64,000 nt of DNA from Gyrodactylus bullatarudis (lineage: Eukaryota; Platyhelminthes; Monogenea; Gyrodactylidea; Gyrodactylidae), in the NCBI GenBank assembly GCA_012064415.1, contig SSNU01000220.1, forward strand, positions 228,708 through 292,707, in the 5' to 3' direction. Made by a program: the position numbers and the translations under genes. The notes below the pieces were generated by a model. The model saw only the letters and a program-made list of their open reading frames with translations. It did no database searches and had not been told where the DNA came from. Below, one piece after another: positions 1 to 11,700 of this stretch. The first letter of the stretch is position 1, and every line of letters begins with the position of its first letter.

Positions 1-3000
1 GATAGAAAAATTCATTCAATTATAATTTGATAGAAAATTTTCTTGTGCATCTAACAGTGTTAATTTGAAAATAATATTGTTTAAAATAAATCGAGAATTT
101 AGAATATTTGAAGTGGCCCACATATTAATTCGACCACTATATATTTATCTATAATCAGATTATTGCCATATTTTGTATACTTAACTTTTAAAATTTTACA
201 ACTCCTTAATTGCAATCTCTAGGCTAGAACCCATATGTTCTCAACTCATGCTGATTCATATATTAATAATTACTACACTCTACGTAAGCCCTCTTTCTCC
301 AATCACTCTCTTCTCGCTCATTTTCGTTTTCTTGATTCCGTTTTTAAACTATCAGAATGTGAAAACCTTAATGATCTTAAATGTATTATAAAATTTATCA
401 GATCCAAAATAGCTTAATAAGATCCCCTTTTTCTTACAGAGACCTTTTTCTTTAAAATTTAACCTTGTATTCTATATGGACAATGGTTGAGTTGATGACT
501 GACCTGACTGTCTAATTTTTGTGATTCATTTGTGGCAATTTAGATTTTGATCCGGAGCTATAATTTTTTTCAGTGATCTGAAGCTCTTTTGGTTGGGTCT
601 GTCATTATATGAACTCATTTTATTATGTATATCAGATTTTATATGCTAAACTTAATCTCTTTAATAAATGTTATGATTTCAAAAAAAAAAATTAAAGAAC
701 TTATTTCTAACAAAAAAAGCATGAGAGAAAGAAAACTCAATTTTTCAAATCCGTTTTAGAACATAAAGATGATGCAGTTTTTCCAAAGTTTGATTCAACT
801 GTTTTTAATTTTACAGATAAGTCCCTTTCTTTGTATGCAAAACAAGTGTTAAGTCTTGAATCTAAATTTTGTATTCCTAAAAAAACAATGCTCGCATCTC
901 GGCTTCCGGTCTAAATTCGTTATGGATTCGCCGTTTTACCTTCGTCATTAAAAAGTTTACTGAAACTTCCATTAAAATCGAGCAGAATTATAATTTAAGA
1001 AACATTTCTTATCAAAATAATATCCTACTCTCTACGTATAACTCTCTTTATGAAAAGTATGATTTGTCTAATTATGATAGTCTTTATTCCATCAAAACTA
1101 TTATGGAACCTTTAAGATCAAAAATTGATTACTAAAATTCTCTTCTCAATCCTGATTTTCACTAATAATTGAACCCAGATTGATTTAGTTAAAATTTTTT
1201 AGATTTATTAAAACGCCAATCAGTTCTTTTTTCAGATACAAGATTTTTTTTGTTAGAAAATACGTTTATTACAAATTTGATATATATGTGTACAAAATAA
1301 TATAAAATATTAATAATTTAAGATTTTTTATATTATTTATGACTATATTCCAACCTACAGATTTTTAAAAATATTTTGTATTGTACAAATTATTTCATTT
1401 TTATATATTTGTATTCATCTTTTTCAATATGGAAATATTTTTAACACAAAAATGGCTCATTTCAGCATGGAATTCAAAAAATTATTTTCGGACCAAAATA
1501 TTGAGTAAATATTTTGTAAAAATAGTCAATTTTCATCTTCATGACAATTAGGTAGGTTAAAATATTTCTCATTGCTGATAAATATTTCAGAAAGCAAAAG
1601 AAAATTGATGTTTTTTATTTATAACGATTCTTATGATGAGGATAACGAGGTCAATTTAAAAAAGTTTCCACTGAGTAAGAAGTCAATTTGAAATCTGTAG
1701 CTTAATCATGATGTTACAAGTATGTGGGTCAATTTGTGCTTTATGAGAGTTACAAATTCTCATAGAAGAAAATAAAAGTTACTTATTTCCAGTCATGACT
1801 TATAGCTTGTGATTAAACTCATAAGCATGATATTTAAACTAATGCAATTTCAATTAAATTATAATTTAATTGATAATGATAATTATCATATCGAGAAAAG
1901 TATCAGTTATACATCTTGAAAGCGCAAATTTTTACAACTTTTTCGGCTATTTGCTCATTCGATTGAGAATTAAATTTTGAGAAAAAATCCTTCTGAATTA
2001 AATATTTTAATCTATGCTCTGATAAACAAAATTTCATTTGAAAATTACATTTTTTAAATACGCGCCAATAAATTTCGAATGAATTTTGCTATGATCATAG
2101 TAAAAAACATTATGATTGATAAAATTCACTTTTCGGGTAAGAATTATTCTGATAATTATTTGAAACCCCTTCACTACATATCCTCATCCTTTTCTGAAAA
2201 TTTTAATGCGTTTAATTTTTAATTTAATTTAAGAAAATCTTCTTTTTTTATTTCTGAGTCATAGAAGTGACCACGTGATATGATGGAATAAAAAATTCCA
2301 AAATCTGGTCATTTCTTCAATTACGAAAGTGAGACAAATTTCTACTTTTGAGCTCAAAATTTTTGTTGATTTATTCGAAGCGATTTGATACTGCTGTACT
2401 TTGGATTTAAATTAAACGAATAACTCGAAATTGGTTTTAGAAAATCCGGAAAACTTGAGAGAAAATTTTTAGTTGAATGTCAGAATTTAATCGCGTCAAT
2501 TCTCTGGTATTAAATAAAAATTTTGAGATCAAGCATTGAAAAAGGGACATTGTTGGCATTTTAGAAACTCAAAAAATGGCCTAATTTCGGCCAAATTGAT
2601 TTTTTGGGTAATTCCAATAACCTATGGACTCATTGCATCATTTTTTCCTGACTATCCGAGATAAATATTGAGTTTTTTGGAAAAAATTCGCATCTTCACA
2701 CTCACATTGACAAAACTAATTTTTACTTTGAATAAGACAACCTCTCAATTTCATCCGCATAAGGTATAGCTTTATAGATTCATTCTCTTCCTTCATCATT
2801 TGATTTTATTCATTTGGAACGATGATGTTGCCGAACCTCATCAAGTATATTATTATTACTAGAGTCCAAACTCATAAGGAAGATAGGAGAACGAACGAAT
2901 AATAAGTGATAAACGTTTTATTTCGCCGGGTCTTTATTTTATTCACATCAAGGTCACTTAAGATTAGTAACCAGAGAGTAGATTTTAAAATTTAGATTTT

Positions 3001-4300
3001 CAATTTTTGATAACGAATACACGACGTACATAAATAAAGCACACTGGATATGATATGACCCCAAAAACAAATCTTAGGGTTATGTGTATGTTGAAGGGAC
3101 AATTCAACATAAAATTAGGGTTAAATTAATATTTTTTATTGTAAGATGAAACCATCCATGTTATATGAAATGTATTTTCTCTTTAAAAATACACACATAG
3201 ACTATGGTTATACTTGGGTTTTTTATGAAAATGAAGCTATCCGAGATTGACCTTTAAGGGTACTGGTTTTGAGTACAATATTTACAGTACTACACTACTA
3301 CACTTCTTTTAAAATACATTTTTTCAGAGGAACCTGAAAAAGTTTTAGAATGACCTTATCAGTTGTCTCTATCTCTACATGTTGTAGACATTTGTTTTAA
3401 TTCTTAAAGTACAACAACAACAACTATCCTGTTGCTCTCAGACTGAAAGAGTGAATATTCTCAATATACAACAGTGAAGGTTAATCCTTTATAATGAATG
3501 ATGTTTGGTGCAGTGCACAATACATTTGAATACATTTGACCTCACCGATTTACATACATATGAAAAAAATAAGCAACATATGAAGTCTTATGAATGAAGG
3601 CTTGTCTCAAGATTAAGGTCACAATCTAATTTGAGTGTATAACTTATTGTACTGAATGACTTTAGTCTTCTCTTGATTCATTTTGACAGTAAGTTCAAAT
3701 CAATTATATTCTATTTTACACATACAAAAGAGAAGGGAAATATTTTCTAACCTTCATACTTGACTGCAGCAAAGATTCTTATCAACAAACAGGCTGAATC
3801 TAATTTGAATACAAATGGCCTAGTTGAACGATTTTCATACGGCATGACAACAGGATTGAAAAATTAACCAAGATAACAATTGAAATTAATAAAAATAAAA
3901 ATCCTAAATGTGTCGCATATACTTCAGAGTAGGTATGTGAAAATATCTTAATAGTGTAATTAAATTTGAAAATGGTGCACATTTGATGAGCTTTGTTATT
4001 AAAATTTGAAAGAGAAAAAGAATATTCAGACGATAGAACTTCGTTGAAGCACATGTGTAGTTCAGAGGTGCATATTGAGTGAGTGGATATAATTTTCCGA
4101 GCCTAAAATTTGATAGTTCTAAGCCTGAAAATGCCTGAAAAAAAATTCAATCGAGTCGATTTAATCCAATAAATAACAAAAAATCGGCATTATTAAAATT
4201 TTAGAAATATAGCTTAATTTTTCAGAATATATATAGTCACTGCGGCTATGGAATCAAAGAAATGAATTGTTTCCGAAAAAAAAATACAAAGCACGATTTA
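1..4300. other. Gene-poor left flank
   Basis: No confident cellular gene is visible. A short ATG reading frame of 60 codons at 235-417 has no recognisable family. Retroelement debris lies at about 717-1135, and half-copies of the foldback family lie near 1480-1551 and 2560-2705. The 84-codon frame on the minus strand at 3800-4054 has one hydrophobic stretch but no splice or family support, and I treat it as chance. The rest is AT-rich sequence with short homopolymer runs. Confidence 0.6.
717..1135 (+). pseudogene. Decayed Penelope/RT-like element fragment
   Basis: Two adjacent reading frames are open here. The first (about 717-914) reads through FNFTDKSLS and LSLESKFCIPKK and then stops. The second (911-1135) begins LNSLWIRRF and ends LRSKIDY plus stop. 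The layout of a short 'N(L/F)(S/T)' strand followed some 15 residues later by 'FCIP' resembles the region upstream of the reverse transcriptase in Penelope-like elements, where such a motif precedes the RT fingers. No catalytic YxDD box is visible. No ATG opens either frame and the frame changes, so this is a fragment at best. It could also be an unrelated decayed coding repeat; the assignment rests on motif resemblance only. Confidence 0.35.
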
Positions 4301-4612
4301 CTGGCAAGTACTGTACAATGGAAATATTAGTAATCACATACTAAGCATTCAATTCACAACAATTTTTCAAATTATCGTGGATTAATTAATTTGTTTTCTC
4401 CCGAAAATTCTTCAAAGAATATCGAATCCTGAACAGAATTTAGTCTAATCTCCTCAAATAAAATATAGATCTCAGATAAGCAACTTTTTATCTCTGTAAA
4501 TAATAGAAATTCTAATACCTACCTTTAGCTGTATAACTTCGTTTTGCTAGAACGTCCTTTTGAAAATCTATTTATTCTTAACCGACTTTTTGATCAACGA
4601 ACATCCCTGAAA

Positions 4613-4981
4613 ATGCCTAGCAAAGTCGTATCTGGTAAAGCCGCAAAGAAAGCCTCCAAGGCTAAAGTCCCCAAGGACGACAAAAAGAAGAAGAGGAGGA
4701 GGAAGGAATCCTATGCCATCTACATCTACAAGGTCTTGAGACAAGTCCACCCCGACACTGGTATCTCTTCCAAGGCCATGTCTATCATGAACTCCTTCGT
4801 CAACGACATCTTTGAAAGAATCGCCGCTGAAGCTAGTCGTCTCTCTCACTACAACAAGAGATCCACCATCAGCAGTCGGGAAATTCAAACCGCTGTCAGA
4901 CTTCTCCTACCCGGTGAATTGGCCAAGCACGCTGTATCTGAAGGTACCAAGGCTGTGACCAAGTACACTGGCTCCAAATAA
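4613..4981 (+). CDS. H2B: Histone H2B
   Basis: Core nucleosome histone that pairs with H2A. It is a single intronless frame of 122 codons with the standard invertebrate length. Residues 1-30 form the basic tail ([10 protein letters not shown] at its end). The histone fold follows, with [20 protein letters not shown], the [20 protein letters not shown] helix and the C-terminal helix ending AVTKYTGSK; the K in AVTKYT is the conserved ubiquitylation lysine. The frame is open 69 nt further upstream from a TTG, but the first ATG (MPSKVV) gives a canonical N-terminus. Third positions are richer in G and C than in neighbouring genes, as expected for a highly expressed histone. A replication-type 3' stem-loop follows 33 nt after the stop. 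The protein is identical to the minus-strand copy at 29779-30147. DCP2 converges on it from the right. Confidence 0.98.
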   Translation: MPSKVVSGKAAKKASKAKVPKDDKKKKRRRKESYAIYIYKVLRQVHPDTGISSKAMSIMNSFVNDIFERIAAEASRLSHYNKRSTISSREIQTAVRLLLPGELAKHAVSEGTKAVTKYTGSK

Positions 4982-5014
4982 ATCTGTCTAGATTTATCTA
5001 GGGAACGTTCCACC

Positions 5015-5030
5015 GGCCCTTCTTAGGGCC
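5015..5030 (+). terminator. Histone mRNA 3' stem-loop of H2B
   Basis: GGCCCT-TCTT-AGGGCC is a perfect 6-bp stem with a 4-nt loop followed by ACTAC, the form bound by SLBP in replication-dependent histone mRNAs. It begins 33 nt after the stop codon. The flank GAACGTTCCACC before the stem is nearly shared with the H4 gene in this window. Confidence 0.96.
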
Positions 5031-5156
5031 ACTACTTTCAAGTCCAAGGTTGGCTCTCTTAAATTTGAAATTCCTACATATATCTTAGCCTCGATAATCT
5101 AAGACAATTTCTACCACTGAGTGAATAGATAAATAAAGCTGAAATCTATAAAATTA

Positions 5157-6343
5157 TTATCTTATATTGAACATCTTATTGATTTTATCATAGTCAAATT
5201 CCATATTTTCCAGATAACTTAATGGATCATCTGGCGTCAGAGTCGGTTTGAACTTGAGTATTTTGAGGTTTGGAAACTTGGACTGTCGAGGCAGATTTGA
5301 ACAAACATTTAAATGTTGAGACTTATCAACTTCGCTACCACGGTTCGGCATAGGAATACTAATGGAGAGGATATTAAGAAAAAATTTAAGGTTAAAGTTA
5401 TTTGGTTAATCACTTGATATGGCGCTTCTGAAGATTCTTCTGAGTAATCAACTTGAATGACATGGATATATCATAACTCTTTCTGTTTCTAGCATATTCT
5501 TTCAGAGAACTTAAAAAAATTAATTAATTAAAAATTAATTCAAAATTATCAAGTTTAGATCAATTAGTGTTCGCAAACTCACGAAGTATAGGGTAAAAGA
5601 AGAAGAAAAGAGTCTTTATTGATACCAAAATGTTCTTTCACACGGTTTTCAAGGCCTCTTTCAGGTAGATCTTCAAGATTAAACCAGGATATCGCTTCAA
5701 TCTCAAACCTTGTAGTTGGCTTAAAAATCTCTTTTTCAGAAACATTTTCAATGATAAATGCTCTATGTAAAGTATTTTCTCTCGTGAAGTCAAAGTGCAG
5801 CCAATCGACTATCTTGTTTTCTATTTCATAGTCAATTTCTTCCCGAACTTCTCGAATAGCACAGTCAACAAAAGATTCATCTTCGTCAAGTTTTCCTCCA
5901 GGAAAGCACCATTTATTACTATTGAAACCTCTGACAAGTAGAACTTTGTTAAAAGCTTCGTTTAGTAGGATAGCACTCCCAGTTGGTGTATGAGTCTTGT
6001 AGTTTCTCCAATATTGGTAAGAAGAAAACCAGTCCTGTTTCTTTGGAATAATATTTGGATAGACTTGAAAAACTGAAAAGATAAAAAATATTACTTACAT
6101 TTTTGACAAAAACCAAGGAAGTCAATGGCTGTAGAATCTGTTTCAATGAAAAAGTCCAAATAAAACCAATATGCATTCTGTAATTCAAAAAATATTCTAT
6201 AAAAGTTGTTTACAAGGTTCTTTTTATAAGACTCAGGAAGATTGAGTATGAATCGCCTTAAAATTAATTAAATAATGGCATTACGCATATAGTTCTTTAA
6301 CTAATTTATCGGTAAGTTGGTTTTCTACATAGTTTCTGCTCAT
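5157..6343 (-). CDS. DCP2: mRNA-decapping enzyme 2 (Nudix hydrolase), five exons
   Basis: Removes the 5' m7G cap in cytoplasmic mRNA decay. Exons: 6343-6285, 6256-6099, 6072-5583, 5509-5414, 5358-5157; the join keeps frame throughout and gives 334 residues, somewhat shorter than human DCP2 (about 420). Introns are 28, 26, 73 and 55 nt, all GT-AG. The N-terminal regulatory domain is clear: LYARFILNLPE then NAYWFYLDFF match the DCP2 helical domain (RFILHIP, AHWFYLDF in human). The central Nudix domain has VLLVRGFNSNKWCFPGGK and the box at about residues 132-154, with REVREE carrying the metal-binding glutamates. Odd points: FPGGK replaces the usual FPKGK, and the Nudix glycine after the glutamates is D (REVREEIDY). 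The last exon is inferred from splice sites and frame and is the least certain. It shares a divergent promoter with NASP. Confidence 0.9.
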
Positions 6344-6477
6344 TTTTGTTTCATAATTCGAAAGGTGCACCTAATTAAAGATTTCTCAATATTCAAAATC
6401 AATTTAGTTAATTAAAAATTTGTTTTTAATAGTTTATAATTTAATAGAGCTTCATTCAGTTTCAAATATATCCCACA
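6344..6477. promoter_or_regulatory. Bidirectional promoter of DCP2 and NASP
   Basis: Only 134 bp separate the DCP2 start codon (minus) from the NASP start codon (plus), so both transcripts must start within it or just inside each other. It is very AT-rich. I see no clear TATA or CCAAT box; GGTGCACC at about 6363-6370 is a palindrome standing out from the A+T background. Confidence 0.7.
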
Positions 6478-7799
6478 ATGTCTGCTGATGAACTTATCCA
6501 ACAAGGCAAAACGGCCATAGATAATAAGCAAGTTGACAAGGCCGTCGAATTCTTTCAGTCAGCTTGCGAGAAATTGTAAGTTTGTTTCTTTATTATCCAT
6601 CTTTCAGATCTAAAGAACATGGTGACCTCCATGAATCTCTAGCCTATCCCAATTTTCTCTACGGTTGTGCCCTTCTTGAACTTGCCAAAATGGAATCTGA
6701 TGTCATCGGTTTGTCATTAAAGGGTGTTCTGCCAAAGGACGGTGATGATAAAGATGAAGATAACTCTATAATAGACAAGTCTGAGAATCCACTCTCAAAG
6801 ACAGAACTTGAGGATATAGCTGAACAAGTTATTGATGCTATGTGTGAAGATAAGACTGAATCTTCTGAATCCAAGGATTCCTCTGAAAAGGATGAGAACA
6901 AAGAATCTGATACTAAAGATGTTCCCGAAGCTAATGAAACTGTAGAAAAATTAGACGAGAAAAAAAACGATGAAGAGAATAAGCCTGAAGATAACAAAGA
7001 AGATGAGGTAAAAGAGGGAGACGAAGATCAAGGTGAAGATGGAGATGAAGGTCAAGACGCTGAAGGAGAAGATGAGGAGGGCGATGACGAAGAAGAAGAA
7101 GAGGATGTCAGCAATCTACAACTAGCCTGGGAAGTCTTTGAAGTATCCAGAAATATCTACTCTAAACAAGAAGGCAAAGAAGCCAAACTCATGACTGCCA
7201 ATTGTCTGATGAAGTTGGCTGAAGTGAGTCGCGAGAAGGATGAATTCGACCCCTCAATTGCTGACTTTAATTCTGCCCTTGAGATTAGAAGAGAACTCTG
7301 CGAAGCTCACAGTCGAAGTATTGCCGAAGTCCATTTTGAATTAGCTGTCACTTATATGACCAAGGAAGATCTGAATCAAGCTACAGCCTCCTTTAATGAA
7401 TGTGTTCAAGTTCTCAAGTCTCATGTCGATCACTTGAAGAATCAACTCGAGACCTCATCTGATGACGAGAAGAAAAAGATTCAAGAAGAAATTGATCAAG
7501 TTACTGAACTCATCAAGGATGTTGAGCAGAGAAGCAAAGATGCAGAAGAAGAAATTAAAACAGGCAATAAACCATCTATTAGTCAAGATAAACCAGGATT
7601 CGTGTCCAAATCAGACGGCCCTGCTTCTGACATCAGTCATCTTGTCAAGAAAAAGAGAACTGTTGATGACGAATCCAAGGAGAATGATGAAAATGCTCTT
7701 AAAAAGCAAAAGGTTGACGGTGAAGAACAAAATGGAGATTGTAAAAAAGTTGATGCTTCTGTTGAATCAGCAAATCAAGTCCCGGTTAACGGTCACTAG
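6478..7799 (+). CDS. NASP: NASP histone chaperone (SHNi-TPR), two exons
   Basis: Nuclear chaperone that binds H3-H4 and linker histones and buffers the soluble histone pool. Exons 6478-6575 and 6608-7799 join in frame (codon TT|A) to give 429 residues. The start MSADELIQQGKTAI opens the first TPR, which continues across the intron into EKLSKEHGDLHESLAY and FLYGCALLELAKM. A glutamate/aspartate-rich stretch at about residues 80-200 interrupts the second TPR, the family hallmark that contacts histones. TPRs resume with LQLAWEVFEVSRNIY, then LMKLAEVSREKDEFDPSIAD and AVTYMTKEDLNQATASF, followed by a charged coiled-coil-like segment and a basic cluster KKKR near residue 380 that is a likely nuclear signal. 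The intron is only 32 nt (GTAAGT...TTTCAG). An AATAAA signal follows at 7915. It lies among histone genes. Confidence 0.94.
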
Positions 7800-7914
7800 A
7801 AAAATATATGACTAGATTGAGATCTCTTTTTTAAATGTACTGTTTTCTCTAAATTCTATATACACCAAAATTGTGTTTGTGTTTGTCTAATTTATTTTCT
7901 ATATAAAATTAATT

Positions 7915-7920
7915 AATAAA
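7915..7920 (+). terminator. Poly(A) signal of NASP
   Basis: AATAAA 116 nt downstream of the NASP stop codon, in the same strand, within a T-rich 3' region. Confidence 0.75.
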
Positions 7921-7945
7921 TGTTGATTTTAGTCTTTTTATTTTG

Positions 7946-7967
7946 ATATCTACTTTCAAGTAGATAT
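7946..7967. repeat. Perfect 10-bp hairpin with the recurring ACTTTCAAGT core
   Basis: ATATCTACTT-TC-AAGTAGATAT is a perfect inverted repeat with a 2-nt centre, just downstream of the NASP poly(A) signal. Its core matches the motif found at five other sites in the window, including both ends of the H2B unit. The remaining stretch to 8783 is the 3' region of the convergent PP2A subunit gene; a 93-codon frame there (8408-8689, minus) lies just after that gene's stop and has no recognisable family. Confidence 0.6.
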
Positions 7968-8783
7968 AATAATAATTAAATGAGACTCTTTGTTATTTAC
8001 AAAATTTTATTATGAAAAATGAATAAATAAAAATATCTACATAATAAACAGCCCAATCTAAGAGAAGGAACCTATTGTTGTCCCTTTGTTGCATTTTGTA
8101 TGAATGCAATTAACATATTTAATTTACAAGCAATAACAATACTTTTTCCAGGAGGTCTCATTAGCTCAAATTAAAAATAATGGACAATAAATATGTTATA
8201 TAACGCGTATGCATTTGAATTTGATCAAGAGTCTCTTCATCCTTCGATTAACAATTACTAAATAATGCTAACTCATTGAGACAATCATCTATAACATCTT
8301 TTTCGTTTGTGTATATAAATTTTGTGTAATAATAATAACATGGTAGTAGAAAAACGAATAGAAGTAATTTGCCAACTACTAATTGTATGAGAAAATATGA
8401 AAAAAATTCATTGTCTCATGCCATTTGAAATAAATGGGGCTTTCTTGAGTTGAGTAATGATGATTTTTGGTGGAGTGTGTTCAGAATCAGAATTGGATAA
8501 CAGTACAGCTTGAAGATTGAATATACATCCTTTTGTGTAATGCAACTTGATCTCGGCAAAAGCTGGAAATTTTATCAACAAATGAGTAGAATATGAATAA
8601 ATAGGCTTATGAGATACAATAAAAAGGGTGGATGGGAGTATATTGATATTATACATGAAAATGTGTGTACTTTTGTGAAGATTATCCAATAATAATGGTC
8701 ACCGGATAATGATTATTGAATAAACAATAGTCATTAAATAAACAAAAGGAAAAACTCATCTCTCTGGGAAAATGTTATCTTCT

Positions 8784-11700
8784 CTAGTCATTCTCCTGAT
8801 TAGAGCTGTCCACTTTTTCTGGTTTTGCGTCGATTCCATCAAAGTCTTCATCATCATCGTCATAGTTCATATTGCCATCTGTACTGCATTCGATCGCAGT
8901 GAGAAGATCATACGCTTCATCTGCATACCGATCCCAGTCGCTAATTTCATGGAGACCTTCTTGGATATCCTAAAAGAAATCAATAACACATTTAATCAGT
9001 AATACGTGATCAAGTCACGGGAGATGGAAAAAATACACGCTGGTGCAAATTTAAAAGGAGAGAAAATAATCCGCTAGAAACCAGGTCAAGTAGTAATCTT
9101 ATTGCAGTTACTCAAAAGTAACACAACGGAAAAAGATATTTGGAAGAAAAGTCAAAAAATATTCACATGACGCTCTCTCTCATGTGTGATTCAAGAGACT
9201 AGAACATAAAAAGGTTTAATCAATCACACAATAGCAGAAGAAAAACAAGAAATAAGTAAAAACATAAAACTTGAATAATTTACAAAGATTTTTAAAAATA
9301 TGTTTTTATCATTTCTACTTACACCACTTGGGATCAAATCAGGAATTTCACTGAAAATGCGCCAAATTTCCACTATTTCAATAATCTAATCTTGATCCGA
9401 AACATGAGTATTGAATTGATTTAAATCTTCGAGATCGAAAAATAACATGAACTAAAACGTTGAAAAAGTGGAAATTTGGGGCATTTTCAAAATTAAAAAA
9501 ATAGCCAAATTCTTGCTAGATTCAATTATTTCAGAAATTAAATTTATTCCATCAACTAATAGGCTCATATCAATAGGGAATTTAAACTATCTAGAGAAAA
9601 ATATTGAGTTTTGTGTAAAAATATTAAGTTCTCATCTTCATATCAATTAGCCTTGAGTAAAAAGTTTATTCATAATCTGGAATTGAAATAAAATGATACA
9701 ATTCCAATTGAGCAATGTGATTCAGGAGAAGAGCCAATAAAATCTTTTGAGTTCTCATATGTTGCACTCATTTCCTGATCGGAGAACTATTAGCACTTGA
9801 TGCAATTTTTATTATGGTTCAGCCATTAAAATAATACTGCGTATTAACCTACCATTGTTGATAAAGTAAGAAAATAGATCAAAATTATTGCAAAGATTAT
9901 ATAAAAGAAAGAAACAAGACAGGAGGAGAAATGGTTCATTAAGGACATTTGAGTAAACCAATTTTTAATAATTATAATTATATTTATGATCATGTGGTTG
10001 ATAAAAGAAATATTTCTGAAGAAAGAGAAATTAAATTGATTCACCGAGAAATTCAAATTGTTGTTCTGATTATTGGAAAAGCAGAATCAAAGAATAAATT
10101 GATCAACTCGTTCATAAATGTACACTGGATTATTAATTTAAACTATTGATCTAACTATATAGTAAAACTTTAAATGCCCATTCACTAAAGATAAATCATA
10201 AAGATGTATTTTTTTACTACATTTGATTTAGTCTTTTGACCAATCAAATTTGAGCTTAAGAAAATTTACAATTACATTTCCTAAAATAACTACTTTCAAG
10301 TAAAAAAAAAATGTGAAAAGTCATGTGAGCTTCAGGAAATCTTTGTAAATATCAATAAATTTGCAGGTTAAAAATTTTTGCATAAAAATATTTGCGTTAG
10401 AGAAGGAAAATGAGTTAATCGAAAAAATATAAAAAATTGGGAAAAAATATCTGATAAAAAATTCAGAATACATGAATCAAAAGTTTATTCAAGGTTTTAA
10501 CAGCAAAACATACTTCAGGATCCTGTATTAAAAATTTCATTTATAAATTATAAATAATGTAAATTGTAATGATATATATATAGGAGTGGATCCTTCTGTT
10601 AGATTGACCAATGCAATGGTCAGTCAAACATTAAGTCTTTTTGAAAAAAATGTAAAATTCAAAGAGGATCTAAGTAGACAGAGGAAATGAAAAATCCTCG
10701 CTTTTTTAAAACTTTTTCGCTTAAAGATAAATCTAAGCCTTAGTCACATAGGATAAACCCTATAAAAAATGAACGATATTTAAAACTTGATACATAAACA
10801 ATTTGAATAAATCTGATGGAAGGATTCTTACCCTGAGATTGGTGAACGGATCTCTGGTATCATACCGGATGACCTTCTGAACGTTGAAGAATATATCGAA
10901 AAATATATGACAAAGTTTACACTTTTTAAGATCAGAAAGACGAATTTTGTCCCCAAGAACTGGCTTAACCATATCTAAACATTGACAGAGAGTATCTTGA
11001 AAGCTGATAGTTTCTGTCCCGAATTCTTCCATGCGTTGTAATTGTTCTGTGTAGAAATATTCCAACTCGTACATGGACAGGAGACCGTCTCCATCAAGAT
11101 CCATGCATCGGAACCAGTATTCAATTCTGAAAGAAAATTTTGAGTTGATTCCATAAATAACTGTCTTTTTGCTGTCTTTACCAAGATAAAATTGAAGATT
11201 GATATATCAGTTAGAGGAGAAGATGAAAGTTTAAAAAATGTAGTAGAATATGTTGCAAATTAGGCCAATTTTGCATTCCCTAAATGTCTCCTTGGTATTT
11301 CAACTTCTAGGTTTCCTAAATCATTTAGTACAAAATTTCTTATTCGAATTTATTGTCAGATGAATCTTCTGAAAGGCTTAAATTTAAGATTGAAAATGCA
11401 ATTTCTCCTCGAAAGAAAAAATCTAAGGCGAATCTAGGTTTTTCACAAGTTTACTCAATCCCATAAAGTTATAATATAAATCAGAAACGTGGAAGACCGT
11501 ACAAGAGTCGAAAAAAATCAAGAGCTAAAGAAATGTAATTAAGTGTAGAATGAAATTCTAATTTTTGACATGCAATAATTATTCGGCCCAATTTGCGATA
11601 TATTCGACCACAATCTGGTTTATTGCCGAGATTTGGTCCATAATTTGATGGGAGAACTTTCATCTTCTCCTCTGACTGCTATATCCATCTTGAATTTTAT

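Larger units (their letters stand above)
4328..5044 (+). repeat. Left arm of inverted H2B duplication (717 bp)
   Basis: This segment is repeated in reverse complement at 29716-30432, with equal length and no difference in the stretches I compared: the coding start, the basic tail, the C-terminus, the 3' stem-loop and most of the upstream flank. It holds about 285 bp of 5' flank, the H2B gene and its stem-loop. Homology stops abruptly at both ends: on the left just before TAGTAATCACATACTAAGC, on the right directly after ACTACTTTCAAGTC. Confidence 0.95.

Noticed and set aside
4568..4888. 106-codon antisense frame across H2B (and its mirror at 29872-30192)
   Set aside because: It is the complement of a codon-biased histone gene, with no start context or homology of its own.
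7462..7815. 117-codon frame overlapping NASP
   Set aside because: +1 shadow of the lysine-rich C-terminal part of NASP; no independent support.
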